DNA from: Ailurus styani
Lineage: Eukaryota; Chordata; Mammalia; Carnivora; Ailuridae
Direction: 5' to 3'
Assembly: GCA_002007465.1 (NCBI GenBank)
Contig: LNAC01001223.1
Coordinates: forward strand, 124,001-188,000
DNA: 64,000 nt
Shown one piece after another: positions 26,746 to 37,456 of this stretch. The notes under the pieces were generated by a model, which was given only the letters and a program-made list of their open reading frames with translations, was not told where the DNA came from and ran no database searches. The stretch's first letter is position 1, and each line of letters opens with the position of its first letter. A program made the translations under genes and the position numbers.

Positions 26746-27948
26746 TACCTGGGAGAAAATATTTGCAAATTATATATCTAACAAGGAGTCATTACCTCAA
26801 ATGTACAGAGAACTCATACAACCCAACAGCAAAAACAAAATTTAAAAAAAATCCACCATAAGAGACTCCTGATCTCACAAAACAAACTGAGGGTTACTGG
26901 GGAGTGGGAGGGTAGGGATAGGGTGGATGGGTTATGGACATTGGGGAGGGTTTGTGCTTTGGTGAGTGCTGTGAAAGATGTAAGCCTGATGATTCACAGA
27001 CCTGTACCCCTTGGGCAAAGAATAAAAATAAAATTAAAAAAAGAATCCAACCCAATTAAAAAATAGGCAGAGGATCTGAATGAACACTTTTCCATAGAAG
27101 ACATACACATGGCCAACATGTACATGAAAAGATGCTCAACATCACTAATTACCAGGGAAATGCAAATCAAAGTACAATGAAGTGTCACCTCTCACCTCTT
27201 AGAATGACTGGAATAAAAAGACAAGAAATAAATACTGGCAAGGATGTGGAGAAAAGAGAACCCTCATGCACTATTGGTGGGAATGTAAGTTGAAGAAGAG
27301 CTATCTGTATCCCCATATCCATTGTGGCATTATTTACAATAGCCAAGACATGAGAACAACTTAAATGTCCATTGATGGATTAATAGATCAAGAAAATATG
27401 GTATATATATACATACATACAATGGGATATTATTTGTTCATTAAAAAAAGAAGGAAGTTCTGCCATTTGTGACAACATGGATGGAACTTGAAGACAATAT
27501 ACTAAATGAAATAAGCCAGACAGAGAAAGATGAGCATTGTATGATCTCACTTATATGTGAAATCTTAAAAAAAACAAACTCACAGATATAGAGAACAGAT
27601 TGGTAGCTGCCAGAGGTTAGGGTGGAGTGGGTGATAGGGCAAAAAAGGTTAAAGGTGGTTAAAAGGTACAAACTTCCAATTATGAGATAAATAAGTCCTG
27701 GGGACATATAGTACAACATGATGACTATAGTTAATAATATTTTATATTTGAAAGTTGCTAAGAAGGTAGATCTTAAAAGTTCCTATAAGAAAAATTTGTA
27801 ATTATGTAAGGTGATCGATGTTAACTAATTGCAGTATTCATTGTGTAATATATACACCTATATATATCAAATCATTATGTTGTATAACCCAAACTAGTAT
27901 AATGTTATATGTCAATTACACCTCAATGAAATGGGAAAAATAAATAAA
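26746..27948 (+). mobile_element. LINE-1 3' end (L1MA-like), interrupted by a younger L1
   Basis: The sequence GGGAGAAAATATTTGCAAAT... continues through typical ORF2 3'-end text (GCCAACATGTACATGAAAAG, ACATGGATGGAACTTGAAGA). It then enters a 3' UTR with GGGGACATATAGTACAACATG and ends in an A-rich tail near 27948. The reading frames are broken and the copy is 5'-truncated. A younger L1 3' UTR sits inside it (26856-27043), and the whole element splits a MER5A relic. Confidence 0.88.
26856..27043 (+). mobile_element. Younger carnivore LINE-1 3' UTR fragment nested in the older L1
   Basis: The text CCATAAGAGACTCCTGATCTC, GGGGAGTGGGAGGGTAGGG and GATGATTCACAGACCTGTAC, followed by an A-rich tail, is a carnivore L1 3' end. 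The flanks AAAAAAAATCCA (about 26844) and AAAAAAGAATCCA (ending 27049) look like a TSD. Without it the older L1 reads ...CAAAATTTAAAAAAAATCCA|ACCCAATTAAAAAATAGGC. Confidence 0.85.
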
Positions 27949-29836
27949 ACAGTCATTCCTGGTTATCATGGCTGACATACTGCACCAGCATACCTGGTGT
28001 TAGGACCAGAAATCTGAATTTTAATTAGGCTTTCAAAAGATTCACAGTCATTAGTTAAGACTTTGTTTGGTAAGATCCATACATACTATTTTGAATCAGT
28101 CCAAAGATTCACCAGCGAGATCTTTATTCCCTGCATTCTAGATGTCATCCTCAAATCTTGGCTACTTAAATTCTAGTAAAACTTTACAGTCTCATATCAG
28201 AAAATGAAAACCAGAAGTATTTATAAATATTTTCAAGATGGACCGTTCTTGCTACTAATTTCTCAAGTCCCTTCTTCCAGCTGTCATTAAATTTAATGTC
28301 TGAGTCCAATTTCCTTTACAATAAAGGAAGTTCTCACATGATCTAATAATGCTGGGTAATCTAAATCTACTTCCTCCCATTCTGACCTCAGAATCAGTGT
28401 AAACAGCCTCTATGTCTCTAACCTCTGTTTCGGTCTTAGAGTAACAAATTTAGTTTCATGCCTCTTGAGAAGTCTGAGTAATCATTAATTCACAGTGATT
28501 ATGCCAAAATAATTAGATGTTTGAAGGTAACATGCCTTGTCTTTCTTCCATTTTCTTCACTAAAAACTAGTAAACAAAAATCTATTCAAATTTATATGGA
28601 AGATAACAAGTAAAATAAAATTTTTTTCAAAGTATTGCTCTGTGGCCTAAAATATTACATAGAACTCTTTATCTTATTATCACAGATGAATAAAATACTT
28701 AAATATCTCCTTCATGGCTGTTAAGGCACAGTAGAGTCAATTCATGCCCAGGGAGCTTTAATCACAGACCATCACCATGATAAATGGTGAAAAGTCAGTG
28801 TGGGCTATCATGTCAATGGCTACTGGGGGAGTTTTTAATGGGAACATTGGCAGCATGCAGTTCATAACTACTTTTAAGGAGCACTTCTGATTTAAAGGCT
28901 AAATGAGTACCATTACAGTATCTTTATGTGTAGTATTTCTAGGGAAATTCCTTTTTAAAAGGAAGCTGGTTACTGTAGTCAATGTATATAACAGATTTTG
29001 TAAGTGATGCAAATATTGTCAATGGTTTAAAGTTATACTGATAGAGAGTGAATTACTGACTTTTAGGTTTAGCTATCAATTTTTTATTTTTTGTGACCCA
29101 TTATATCACCCAAAATTTCAAATCGAGTATTAATTTGGGGCCATGAAGAAAATAGCACTAGCAAGAGAATAAGAAGAATCATGATGACAATAAAGAGCAG
29201 GATGGAAAGGTAAAAGATTTCTAAGAGTTTCTTTATGTTGTCCCAGGTAGCACATATCATCTGCTTTGTTTTCTTTTTTTTTTAAACTCAATTTGCAGCC
29301 TCAAGTCCTAAACTAGAACCTACAGAAACTGTTTTTAAAAAATATTACATAATTTAAAAATAGCCATTATGACCAAGAAGAACAGGAAAGAAATAAGAAG
29401 CAGACGATTTGAGAAAATAACACAATTCACAATCCAGTGTGAGTTTCCTCAGATTAAAAGTGTTCCTCTGAATGCTGGGAACAGAATAAAAAATATATAT
29501 AGTTTAGCCAATCAGAAAAATATAGTCCCTTTGTGTTCTATTGAATATTTGAGAAAGATGATGGATATTCATATAGAATAAGAAGGCTATCTGGATCTTA
29601 AGGGTGGAGGTCTGAGGGGCTACAGATACGTTTTGCTTGGCACAGTAATTTAAAATAATGAAAAAGTGACAATTTGAAGACTATAGAAACTCCATGCAAA
29701 TATCCAGATTGTCACAGGCCCCACTGTTCCAGATTTTTGTACACGGATCTTCTTCACATATTTGATACCCATCGAGCCACTTGAAGTTGGGGATCCTCTT
29801 AGAGGTTCTCACTGAAAGGGGAGAATGTTAGAACTG

Positions 29837-30074
29837 AGGGCGTCTGGATGTCTCAGTCGATTAAGCAAGCATCCAACTCTTGGTTTCGGCTCAGGTCATG
29901 ATCTCATGGGCTCTGAGATGGAGTCCTGCGATGGGCTCCATGTCCAGCAGGCAGTCTACTTGAAGATCCTCTCCCTCTGTCCCTCCCCCATTAGTGTGCG
30001 CATTGAGCACACACAATCTCTCTCTCTCTCTCTCTGAAATAAATAAATAATCTTAAAAAAGAAAGAATCCTTTA
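29837..30074 (+). mobile_element. CAN-SINE, plus strand, with TSD, inside an older repeat
   Basis: The head GGGCGTCTGGATGTCTCAGT leads into a CT-rich body and AATAAATAATCTTAAAAAAG. The direct repeat AGAATGTTAGAACTG lies at 29822-29836 and 30075-30089. It separates that flank from a degraded 'GAGAGATCACCTAGTTCAAC' repeat. Confidence 0.92.
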
Positions 30075-30135
30075 AGAATGTTAGAACTGGTAGAAACTGA
30101 GAGATCACCTAGTTCAACAGCCTCATTTCGAATTG

Positions 30136-30272
30136 ATAAAACAGGCGCTTGTGGTGATGAGCCCTGGGTGTTGTATGTAAGTGATGAATCACTAAATTTT
30201 ACACCAGAAACTACTAATACACTGCATGTTAACTAATCAGAATTTAAATAAAACTTGATAAAAAAAAAGTTG
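30136..30272 (+). mobile_element. LINE-1 3' end, short
   Basis: GTGATGAGCCCTGGGTGTTG, GATGAATCACTAAATTTTAC and GTTAACTAATCAGAATTTAAATAAAA are the last ~130 bp of a carnivore L1, ending in an A run. It is strongly 5'-truncated. Confidence 0.85.
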
Positions 30273-31200
30273 ATACAACAGAAACCAAGAGGGGTAACAG
30301 GGATATGTTTTAAGACCTTCCCATTAAGTAAATCAGTAGAAACTCCTGATGGCAGTATTTGGACTGCTCAGGTACCCAACAACTTTTGTTGTTTGGCACA
30401 ACAACAAGATGTTTGTTGTACCTTTTTATCTTATGTTAACTCAAATTTGACCTAAAAGAATAATGGTGGCTCAGTTATCAATTCCTGAATTGGTCTCAGT
30501 ATGAGTTCCTGTTGCTAGGGAATACCAGAAATATCCAATTTTAAAACTTTCTGCTTAAAAAATACCACAATATCCAAATACACACAAATATACAAAGACT
30601 TTTCATTCACTTTCATCAAGAATTCACACAGAACTTATAAGGATTCTGGAATTTTAAGATACTATATAAGTACACTATAATTTAAGGTACTAAATAAGCA
30701 ACTTTCCAGGAACACATTACTATCTTAATATTAATTCTAGCATTAAGACTGAAGAGTAAAATAATGCACATACATGGGTGTGTGTACATACTTAAAGGGT
30801 TTTCAGGTCAAGGAAAACTATACAGAGGAATTGACTAGTTCCCTATCATCTCTCTTTTTCAGGGAGGCTTCTGACCATGAATTAGCGTATTTAGCACCCA
30901 TCCAGTATACGAGGAAGCTTATCCATTCAATATATCCTAAGAACTTAAAACCAGAAAAGAAAATCAACCTCATTAAGTTACACTGAATATAAAATATTCA
31001 ACACATCTCAAAACTGCAACTACTATAATAATTATATAGACACTTTTTAGTTGCCCATTTACTATCAACTTTTATACCTGATTCTGAGTCATATTTAAAA
31101 GAAAAAAAAAACACCAATGAAGTTAGTTTTTAAGAATATGGTCAAAAGAAGAGAGGGGCAACTCTTGAAATTACTTTCAAGTATAAGTGAACTGAAATAC

Positions 31201-31298
31201 CTCATATTCCTGGGAAAACTTCAAGTTGTCATTTGCTTTCAACCTTTCAATGTGATCTGCAAGTTCCAAGATAGGAATTGGAGGATGGCTAGCCATAC
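31201..31298 (-). CDS. PTPRD: PTPRD exon: wedge/helical lead into phosphatase domain D1 (partial CDS)
   Basis: This 98-nt minus-strand exon is too short to stand out as an ORF. It was found by matching the expected continuation of PTPRD. After TTTTAATAG (acceptor AG 31299-31300) come GT, which completes Gly with the G left by the previous exon, and then 32 codons ([20 protein letters not shown], then [12 protein letters not shown]). It ends GAG|GTATTT (donor 31199-31200). All four exons therefore join without a frameshift or stop. The segment is the helix-turn-helix wedge preceding D1 in LAR-family phosphatases. The catalytic core, including the HCSAGVGRTG loop, is encoded further downstream, outside the window. 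The donor is weak at positions +4 to +6 (TTT). A plus-strand ORF at 31117-31305 over the same DNA is a shadow. Confidence 0.94.
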
Positions 31299-31815
31299 CT
31301 ATTAAAAGGAAAGAAGAAACACATTTGAAAACAAATGAAAATGATGGTGACTATTCCAAAATATAGAGGATAGTATAGTTAGAAATGGCCTGAAATATGT
31401 GAGTAGTAAAGATGTTTAATGTGAGGAAGCAGGCAGATAGTTTGGTTACTCAAAGCAGGACATGCTCTGGAAGAATGAATTTTGTAGCCAAATGAAAAGT
31501 CACCAAGCATAATCTCCCAACTAACACTCCTAGTGTAAAAGAAAGCGTTATTGTGCTATGAATCAATGCAGTTAGCTAGCAGAGAAAACTGACAGTCAGG
31601 CCTGATGTCAACTTCTGCTTTGAGTAATGACTGTTATGTCATTTCAAACTCCTTCTCCTGCACTGTGTGAAATGGAAATTGTGTGGAATTAAATGGTGTA
31701 AAGTGAACTAAGAAAACAGGCACTGAGAAAGGCCTAAAAGGGAAAGAGTAGTAGCTTGATAGGAAACGTAAAGTGACTTATGCATAATCAAGGAAAACTA
31801 ACTTGAAGAATGAAG

Positions 31816-31829
31816 GTTACCGGGGTAAC
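31816..31829. promoter_or_regulatory. Candidate RFX X-box palindrome in PTPRD intron
   Basis: GTTACCGGGGTAAC is a perfect 6-bp inverted repeat with a 2-bp spacer. It fits the RFX-family X-box form GTTRCC-N2-GGYAAC, and the palindrome extends one base each side (31815-31830). It lies about 520 bp from the wedge exon. Binding is inference from the motif alone. Confidence 0.45.
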
Positions 31830-33784
31830 CGGAATCATCTGAACCTGCAAAGGAAATGATGATGTAAATAAAATAAAATAGAATGAAATTGTTAAAAAAA
31901 ATGAAATGGATAGTCTGATATACTTTTTTTTATAGGATTGATATAAATGTTGCACGTTTTTACAGGATTCACTAGACATTGTGACTTGATTAAGATCGCT
32001 TTAATATTTCACAAACCTTGAGGTGATTGACATTCACATGCAAACGTGGACACAAAGAATGACATGCACCACAGTTCATAGACGGTAATCACGGATGACA
32101 AAATGAGACACCAAACTGAGTTTCAAAAATGTTTTCACGAGTAGCAGATTGTAGAGGTCGGGGTTATGGCCTTCACCTGGACATTTATAAATGGCCACAC
32201 TAACAGCTTTGTGGTATTTGCCCCAGGTCCCCATTATTCAACCCCCAGCAAACCTACAATCTACTTCAGGTGTAAACATCTTTGTCCACAAATGGGAAAT
32301 GAATGCAGGAGAGTGACCAGATGGTGAAGGGACAAGGAGGGAAAGGGGATGGAAAAAGAAAGAAAGAAGTGACAGGGACAGCACATCTTAGTTCAGTCTG
32401 CCAGCTGAAGTGATATTAGTTTCACAGATTCTGTTTAAAATAATTCACCACAAATTTTGGTGATTCATGTGCCTTTCCACTATTTTCTCACTTTTCATGT
32501 AATGTACATTTTATTTCTTTGTTATTAAATTTTTAAGAGTACCATGAGAGAGCATCGCTGACTCATGTCTTAGGGATACAAATTCCAGCTGGCTAGAAAA
32601 ACTTGAACTAGTATGCCCCCAGGGAAGCCTCCGAAGAGGAAAAGGAATGGGGGAGGAGCTCAAACTGGAGGCCATGTTGACATTCTGCTGTCCTGGGATT
32701 CTTTGGAAGGTATTAGGCTATGGAATGGTGACCATTAAGTCAAAAAGACATGTGATTACTTCATGGGCATTTTAGAAATTGTGTCATTTACTGAAAGCCA
32801 CCCAGTAAGTTCCATTATCTCAAATGTCAAATTTTCAATGGTTCTGGTAAGTTAAGTAAAAAACTATTTTGCTTCTTCCAGACAATCATTTTAATACAAT
32901 GTTATAATAGGTGTTTTAAAATTTAAAATAATAGGCATTTTAGTATTTATAGCTTCCAGTCAACTACGGTATTAATGGAAGATCTCATAAAAATGAGTTG
33001 GCTTAGAAATAGAAACTCTTTTTTTGCAAATGTAATTAAGTACTTGGACCAAATGTTGGAGCCCATTTCTGGAACTTTTCCATATAGATGGCGGAATCAA
33101 ACTAATTTACATTCTGTGGAGGGAGTAGGTGGGAGACAGAGGTCTAATAATTAAAGTGATCTTATCCAGATGAGGCACCCCCACTGACAAGAATGGAAAT
33201 GCAAAGGCACAAGAGACTCTAGGCTTATCTGGAAGTGGAAATGGACTGATGTGGACATCCATTACAGTGCTTTAACAGAGAAAATAAAGAGACAAAGATG
33301 TTTAGACCTTTTCGAGCGAATCGTGGGAGAGAGTTATTATCATATATGGACTGAGTGGTGGTTTGGCTAGAGAGGGAGGACACAGAGCCAATCAGGGAGG
33401 CGTAGGGGACTGAATTACTGCTCAAAGCTGCAAAAAGTAAAGCCAGTTGGAGATGGGAAAAGTATTAGTATAACAGCAGTAGAAGACCATAATAATCAAC
33501 CAAAGATGTGATCAACATATTTACTTTGGAAGCTAATTATACAGAAATCCAAGTAAACCTATACTGACTTATTACCTTCTAAATCAAGAAGTATATATTA
33601 TATGCAAAGATAGCACAGCATTCAAGAATCATTGTTTAAGACACATCAATATATATCATGTTCCATCACAATTCTAGGACAAGTAAAAATGGCAGAATGG
33701 GTGTTTCACGGAAAAAGGAGGAGAATTTGTGGGATTCTGATGGTATAGGAGAAGGAATCCTAGGCTAGAATATGGATGGGAATT

Positions 33785-34125
33785 CTTCTGGTTTTGCCAT
33801 CTACTAATAGGGACAAATTACTTGGTATCAAGAACCTCAATATTTTATCTGTAAAATAAAACTGCAGGGCACCTGGGTGGTTCAGTGGGTTAAAGCCTCT
33901 GCCTTCGGCTCAGGTCATGATCTCAGGGTCCTGGGATCAAGCCCCACATCGGGCTCTCTGCTCAGCGGGGAGCCTGCTTCCTTCTCTGTCTCTGCCTGCC
34001 TCTCTGCCTACTTGTAATCTCTCTCTGTCAAATAAATAAATAAATAATCTTTTAAAAAAATAAAATAAAATAAAACTGCAGAGCTAGGTAACTTCTGGAG
34101 TCACTTCCTTCTTTATACCTCTTAC
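33785..34125 (+). mobile_element. MIR SINE relic split by a young SINE
   Basis: GGTTTTGCCATCTACTAATAG, GGACAAATTACTTGGTATC and TTTTATCTGTAAAATAAAACTG match a MIR. It is cut at 33867 by the young SINE and resumes at 34082. Confidence 0.65.
33868..34066 (+). mobile_element. CAN-SINE, young, with perfect 15-bp TSD, inserted in a MIR
   Basis: Near-consensus head GGCACCTGGGTGGTTCAGTG and tail. The repeat AAAATAAAACTGCAG occurs at 33853-33867 and 34067-34081. Removing the element rejoins a MIR-like sequence (ATCTGTAAAATAAAACTGCA|GAGCTAGG). Confidence 0.95.
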
Positions 34126-34659
34126 TTCTACCTCCTATAGATAGGATGTCTAAACATATGGAACAACAGAGAAGGGTCTCTTGGGCACAGTTTTCATGTA
34201 AGTGTTCTAAATGTTATTGTACCTTTTTTTGAACCATGGGGAGAATTTACAGCCTATAAACTAAAAATCTATGCAGTTTAATGATCAATTTTTTGAATTA
34301 TTTAAGTTCAATACCATTTTCTTTAGCTAACCCAAAAGACTATGATGTTAATGTCACCTATTTGAAACAAACATCATAACAATTATTCTACTTTAATAAA
34401 TCTGGGATGAACTCCAACATGAAACTCTAGCTCATACCAGATAATAATCACCAAGGAGCTGCTAAAAAATAGTTATATAATTACTCCCAAACTTCTCTGT
34501 TGTCCAACATGAAAACGATTTTATATGATATAATCAAGTACGTTAGATTCTGAATAGAAAAGCAGACACTAAGAAAACTATGAGGTTGATGTCATTGTAG
34601 TATGTTCTCAATCTTTTGTCTGGGTAACCTGGCTATTGCTCACAGTCTACAAACAATAT

Positions 34660-34840
34660 TTTTATTAGATGAGTGTTTTTACATTAGCATCATTTGAGAT
34701 GCTTTAAAATTATTTTTTTCCAGGCTGCACACCAGACCAATGAAGTCAGAATCTCTGGGGGCATGAACCAGGCATTGATATTTTTAAAGTTCCCCACAAT
34801 TGACTCTTGGTCCAGTGGAAATTATGATGGGGGCCTGTAA
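34660..34840. mobile_element. MER5A relic
   Basis: GCTGCACACCAGACCAATGAAG, TCAGAATCTCTGGGGGCATG and GCATTGATATTTTTAAAGTTCC match the MER5A interior. Confidence 0.8.
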
Positions 34841-35284
34841 CTTGTTTATATTTTCCACTCAAAAATTGTATCAGAGTTTATGAGAATGTAATCAGCTTTC
34901 TTTTGGTAATACCTTGAATCTGCTTTGATTCTCCATTTAGTGAGCTTTAGTACTTTAGCTATGATTAGTACCAAGAACTTAAAGTGCAGCTTACAGTGAT
35001 GAGGACTTGCCAGGGTCATGACAAATGTTCAAGGCTACAAATGCACAACATTAAGTGCGTTTTAAAGGTACATGTTGAATCTGAACAGCGCTTTCGTTTT
35101 GAAGCCATGATATCCACAATATACACTGTCAACAAGAAAAATGGATGGATGTAGTCATTGAAATCTGCCTTAGGTTGGAGGAAAAACCATGATGGCTACT
35201 TTTAACAGGGTACATATTTATGATAGTAATGTCATTGAAGGCTTTGTTATAAGAATTAAAACTTTAACATCATGAACATCATGG

Positions 35285-35425
35285 CATTTGAAGCTGAGAG
35301 GTGCCTTAGAGATCACTTAGCCCAGGCTTTTCATTTTACACAAGAGGACTCTGAAGCCCTGAAAATTTAAATGACTTTATAAAGTCATCTAAGTCATATA
35401 AAGACATTTATTAAGTCCATCTAGT
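35285..35425. mobile_element. Ancient MIR/CR1-like repeat relic
   Basis: GCTGAGAGGTGCCTTAGAGATC, ACTTAGCCCAGGCTTTTCATT and ACAAGAGGACTCTGAAGCCC are similar in style to the repeat at 52290. Confidence 0.5.
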
Positions 35426-36241
35426 AAATAAAATCTGAAGTAATTTTGTCATCTTTTTACTGTATTAATTCTGGAATGGCGGTTACAATGTTCTCAAAAA
35501 GACACAAAGTCTCCAGGGGCTGAAGGGCGTCTTTTGGTAAGGTAAATGACTAAAGATGACCAGGTAGGGCATAGCGAACACTTTCACAGACAAATGTGCT
35601 CATACTGATTCCTTGAAGCAAGCAGTCTTCCATGGCTGGCTTTCATTTTCCTACTTTCAAAGGAGGCTCAAGAAAAAAAATATTTCTCTATTATATGAAA
35701 AATAAAAATAGGCATGAGATGAATGAAAACTGACATTCAGACTCAAGGTCAGGGTCATGTTTAGGACTGGTGTAGACTGTGAAGAACGTGTATAAGGGCC
35801 AAACTCTTCATCTCTAGTAGATATATTCCAAGTGGAACCACAAAGCCATGTGGTAAGAATTTTCAGGTTTTGAGTAGCAGTTGCAAACGCAGATTATGAT
35901 ATGACATTTCCTCAGTTTTCACTGTTGCCTTAAAACTTTGTTGAAACCCAGTGGGAGTCAAAGAAAAGACCTCTGCAGGTCACATTTGGCTAACTAAATT
36001 GCAGCCTCTGTTTCAAAAGAGCAAAATGTTCCTTTGGTGTATAAATTAAGTATTAATTACCCACAGACAATGGGCTAGACATCAAGTGTTGTCTGGGTGG
36101 GGGGCTGTGGTCATTGGTCACTCTCTGCAAGTTCATTTATTTCCCCTCCCTTTCCACATTAATTTTGTAAATTAGGAAAATGAAGCTCAGAGGGGTCAAG
36201 ACTTGATCAAGGTCATCACTATTAGTAAAACTAAGGATACT

Positions 36242-36739
36242 TTCCATAGTTTGGCTGTTGTGAAGAAGATGTGGTATATATATACAATGGAATACTATGC
36301 AGCTATCAAAAGAAACGAAATCTTGCCATTCGCAACGACATGGATGGAACTGGAGGGTATTATGCTGAGCGAAATAAGTCAATCAGAGAAAGACAATTAT
36401 CATATGATCTCTCTGATATGAGGAACTTGAGGGGCAGGGTGGGGGGNNNNNNNNNNNNNNNNNNNNNNNNNNNNNNNNNNNNNNNNNNNNNNNNNNNNNN
36501 NNNNNNNNNNNNNNNNNNNNNNNNNNNNNNNNNNNNNNNNNNNNNNNNNNNNNNNNNNNNNNNNNNNNNNNNNNNNNNNNNNNNNNNNNNNNNNNNNNNN
36601 NNNNNNNNNNNNNNNNNNNNNNNNNNNNNNNNNNNNNNNNNNNNNNNNNNNNNNNNNNNNNNNNNNNNNNNNNNNNNNNNNNNNNNNNNNNNNNNNNNNN
36701 NNNNNNNNNNNNNNNNNAAAAAAAAAAAAAAAAAAAAAA
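36242..36739 (+). mobile_element. Recent 5'-truncated LINE-1 containing an assembly gap
   Basis: Near-consensus L1 ORF2 3'-end text (GTGGTATATATATACAATGG, ATGGATGGAACTGGAGGGTA, AATAAGTCAATCAGAGAAAG) reaches a G-rich stretch (GGGGCAGGGTGGGGGG). It is then cut by 271 N (36447-36717) and resumes as a pure A run. The sequence AAAACTAAGGATACT precedes the element (ending about 36241) and follows the A tail (to about 36751), a target-site duplication. The element interrupts a MIR. The peptide-like frames across the N run are not a gene. Confidence 0.93.
36447..36717. other. Assembly gap (271 N)
   Basis: Unresolved bases inside the L1 3' UTR. The gap size may be an estimate. Confidence 1.
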
Positions 36740-37240
36740 CTAAGGATACTGGGGGATTTGATCCCAAACCCTGTCACTTCTTATTTAGGGCACTTTTTAT
36801 TATCCCATAATGTCTCTTATACCATTTAATGTGCGGGCAGAGTGGTGCCATATACATAAATATGGGCCTGTGAAAATGTTTGGACTATTTATGCCCTGAT
36901 ACAGGGATCATAAACATCCTCAGTTACAGAAAATATGTCAATAAGAGTTTCATTTGAAGTTATGTCTGTTTTCAGTGGTGGGAAACCACGCACACCTGTA
37001 TTTACCAGTCACCTCTTGTCAACATTTTGGGAGTGTCCATGAAAACATGAACTAAAGGTAAACTAAAAACTATAGTATCATTTGGCAGATTTTTTAAAAA
37101 CTCTAATTTATAATGTTTTTGCCTTCTAAATAGTCTGTTTAATCTTACTAAGTAATCTAGTCAACAGTAATTTCGAATAACTATAGGGAAATGTTTATCA
37201 GATACTTGCTTTATTTTGGCAATTTTAAAATCTTACGTTT

Positions 37241-37456
37241 TTTTTTTTTTTTAAAGATTTTTTTTTTAATTTATTCATATGACACAGAGAGAGAGAGATT
37301 ACAAGTCGGCAGAGAGGCAGGCAGAGAGAGAGGAGAGAGAAGGAAGCAGGCTCCCTGCTGAGCAGAGAGCCTGACGTGGGCCTCGATCCCAGGACCCTGG
37401 GATCATGACCTGAGCCGAAGGCAGCGGCTTTAACCCACTGAGCCACCCAGGTGCCC
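37241..37456 (-). mobile_element. CAN-SINE, young, minus strand, perfect TSD
   Basis: Long T stretch, GA-rich body, and an end at GAGCCACCCAGGTGCCC. The 15-bp repeat TAAAATCTTACGTTT occurs at 37226-37240 and 37457-37471 with no mismatch. It lies in the sense direction of the PTPRD intron. Confidence 0.96.

Larger units (their letters stand above)
26685..28045. mobile_element. MER5A relic split by LINE-1
   Basis: The left half (26685-26745: CAAAGTCACCTGAACTGCTC, TTTTAAAATAGACATTACC) and right half (27950-28045: CATTCCTGGTTATCATGGC, GAAATCTGAATTTTAATTAGG) are the two arms of MER5A. The 1.2-kb L1 between them was inserted later. Confidence 0.7.
1..31200 (-). other. PTPRD: PTPRD intron (partial), downstream of the wedge exon
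   Basis: The next expected exon begins with a SIDPGQQFTW-like peptide and starts the D1 core. It was looked for on the minus strand and not seen, so the whole stretch is treated as one intron. It contains SINEs, nested L1s, MIR, L2 and MER5A relics and microsatellites, all listed separately. The blocks 1-2220, 4520-7440, 7670-9640, 14000-16600 and 28100-29800 are AT-rich sequence in which I see nothing definite. Confidence 0.7.
36165..36785. mobile_element. MIR SINE relic split by a recent LINE-1
   Basis: Left part AAATTAGGAAAATGAAGCTCAG, GGTCAAGACTTGATCAAGG; right part (from 36740) GGGGGATTTGATCCCAAACC. Together they give the MIR core; the L1 with the gap lies between. Confidence 0.75.

Noticed and set aside
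26719..26760. CACCTGAACTGCTC resembling the reverse complement of the next PTPRD exon (QQFTW region)
   Set aside because: The surrounding sequence is MER5A and no open PTPRD frame or splice sites exist there.
36271..36810. Long plus-strand frame of 179 residues, and two minus-strand frames, across the gap
   Set aside because: They run through unknown bases and L1 sequence; the length is an artefact of the N run.
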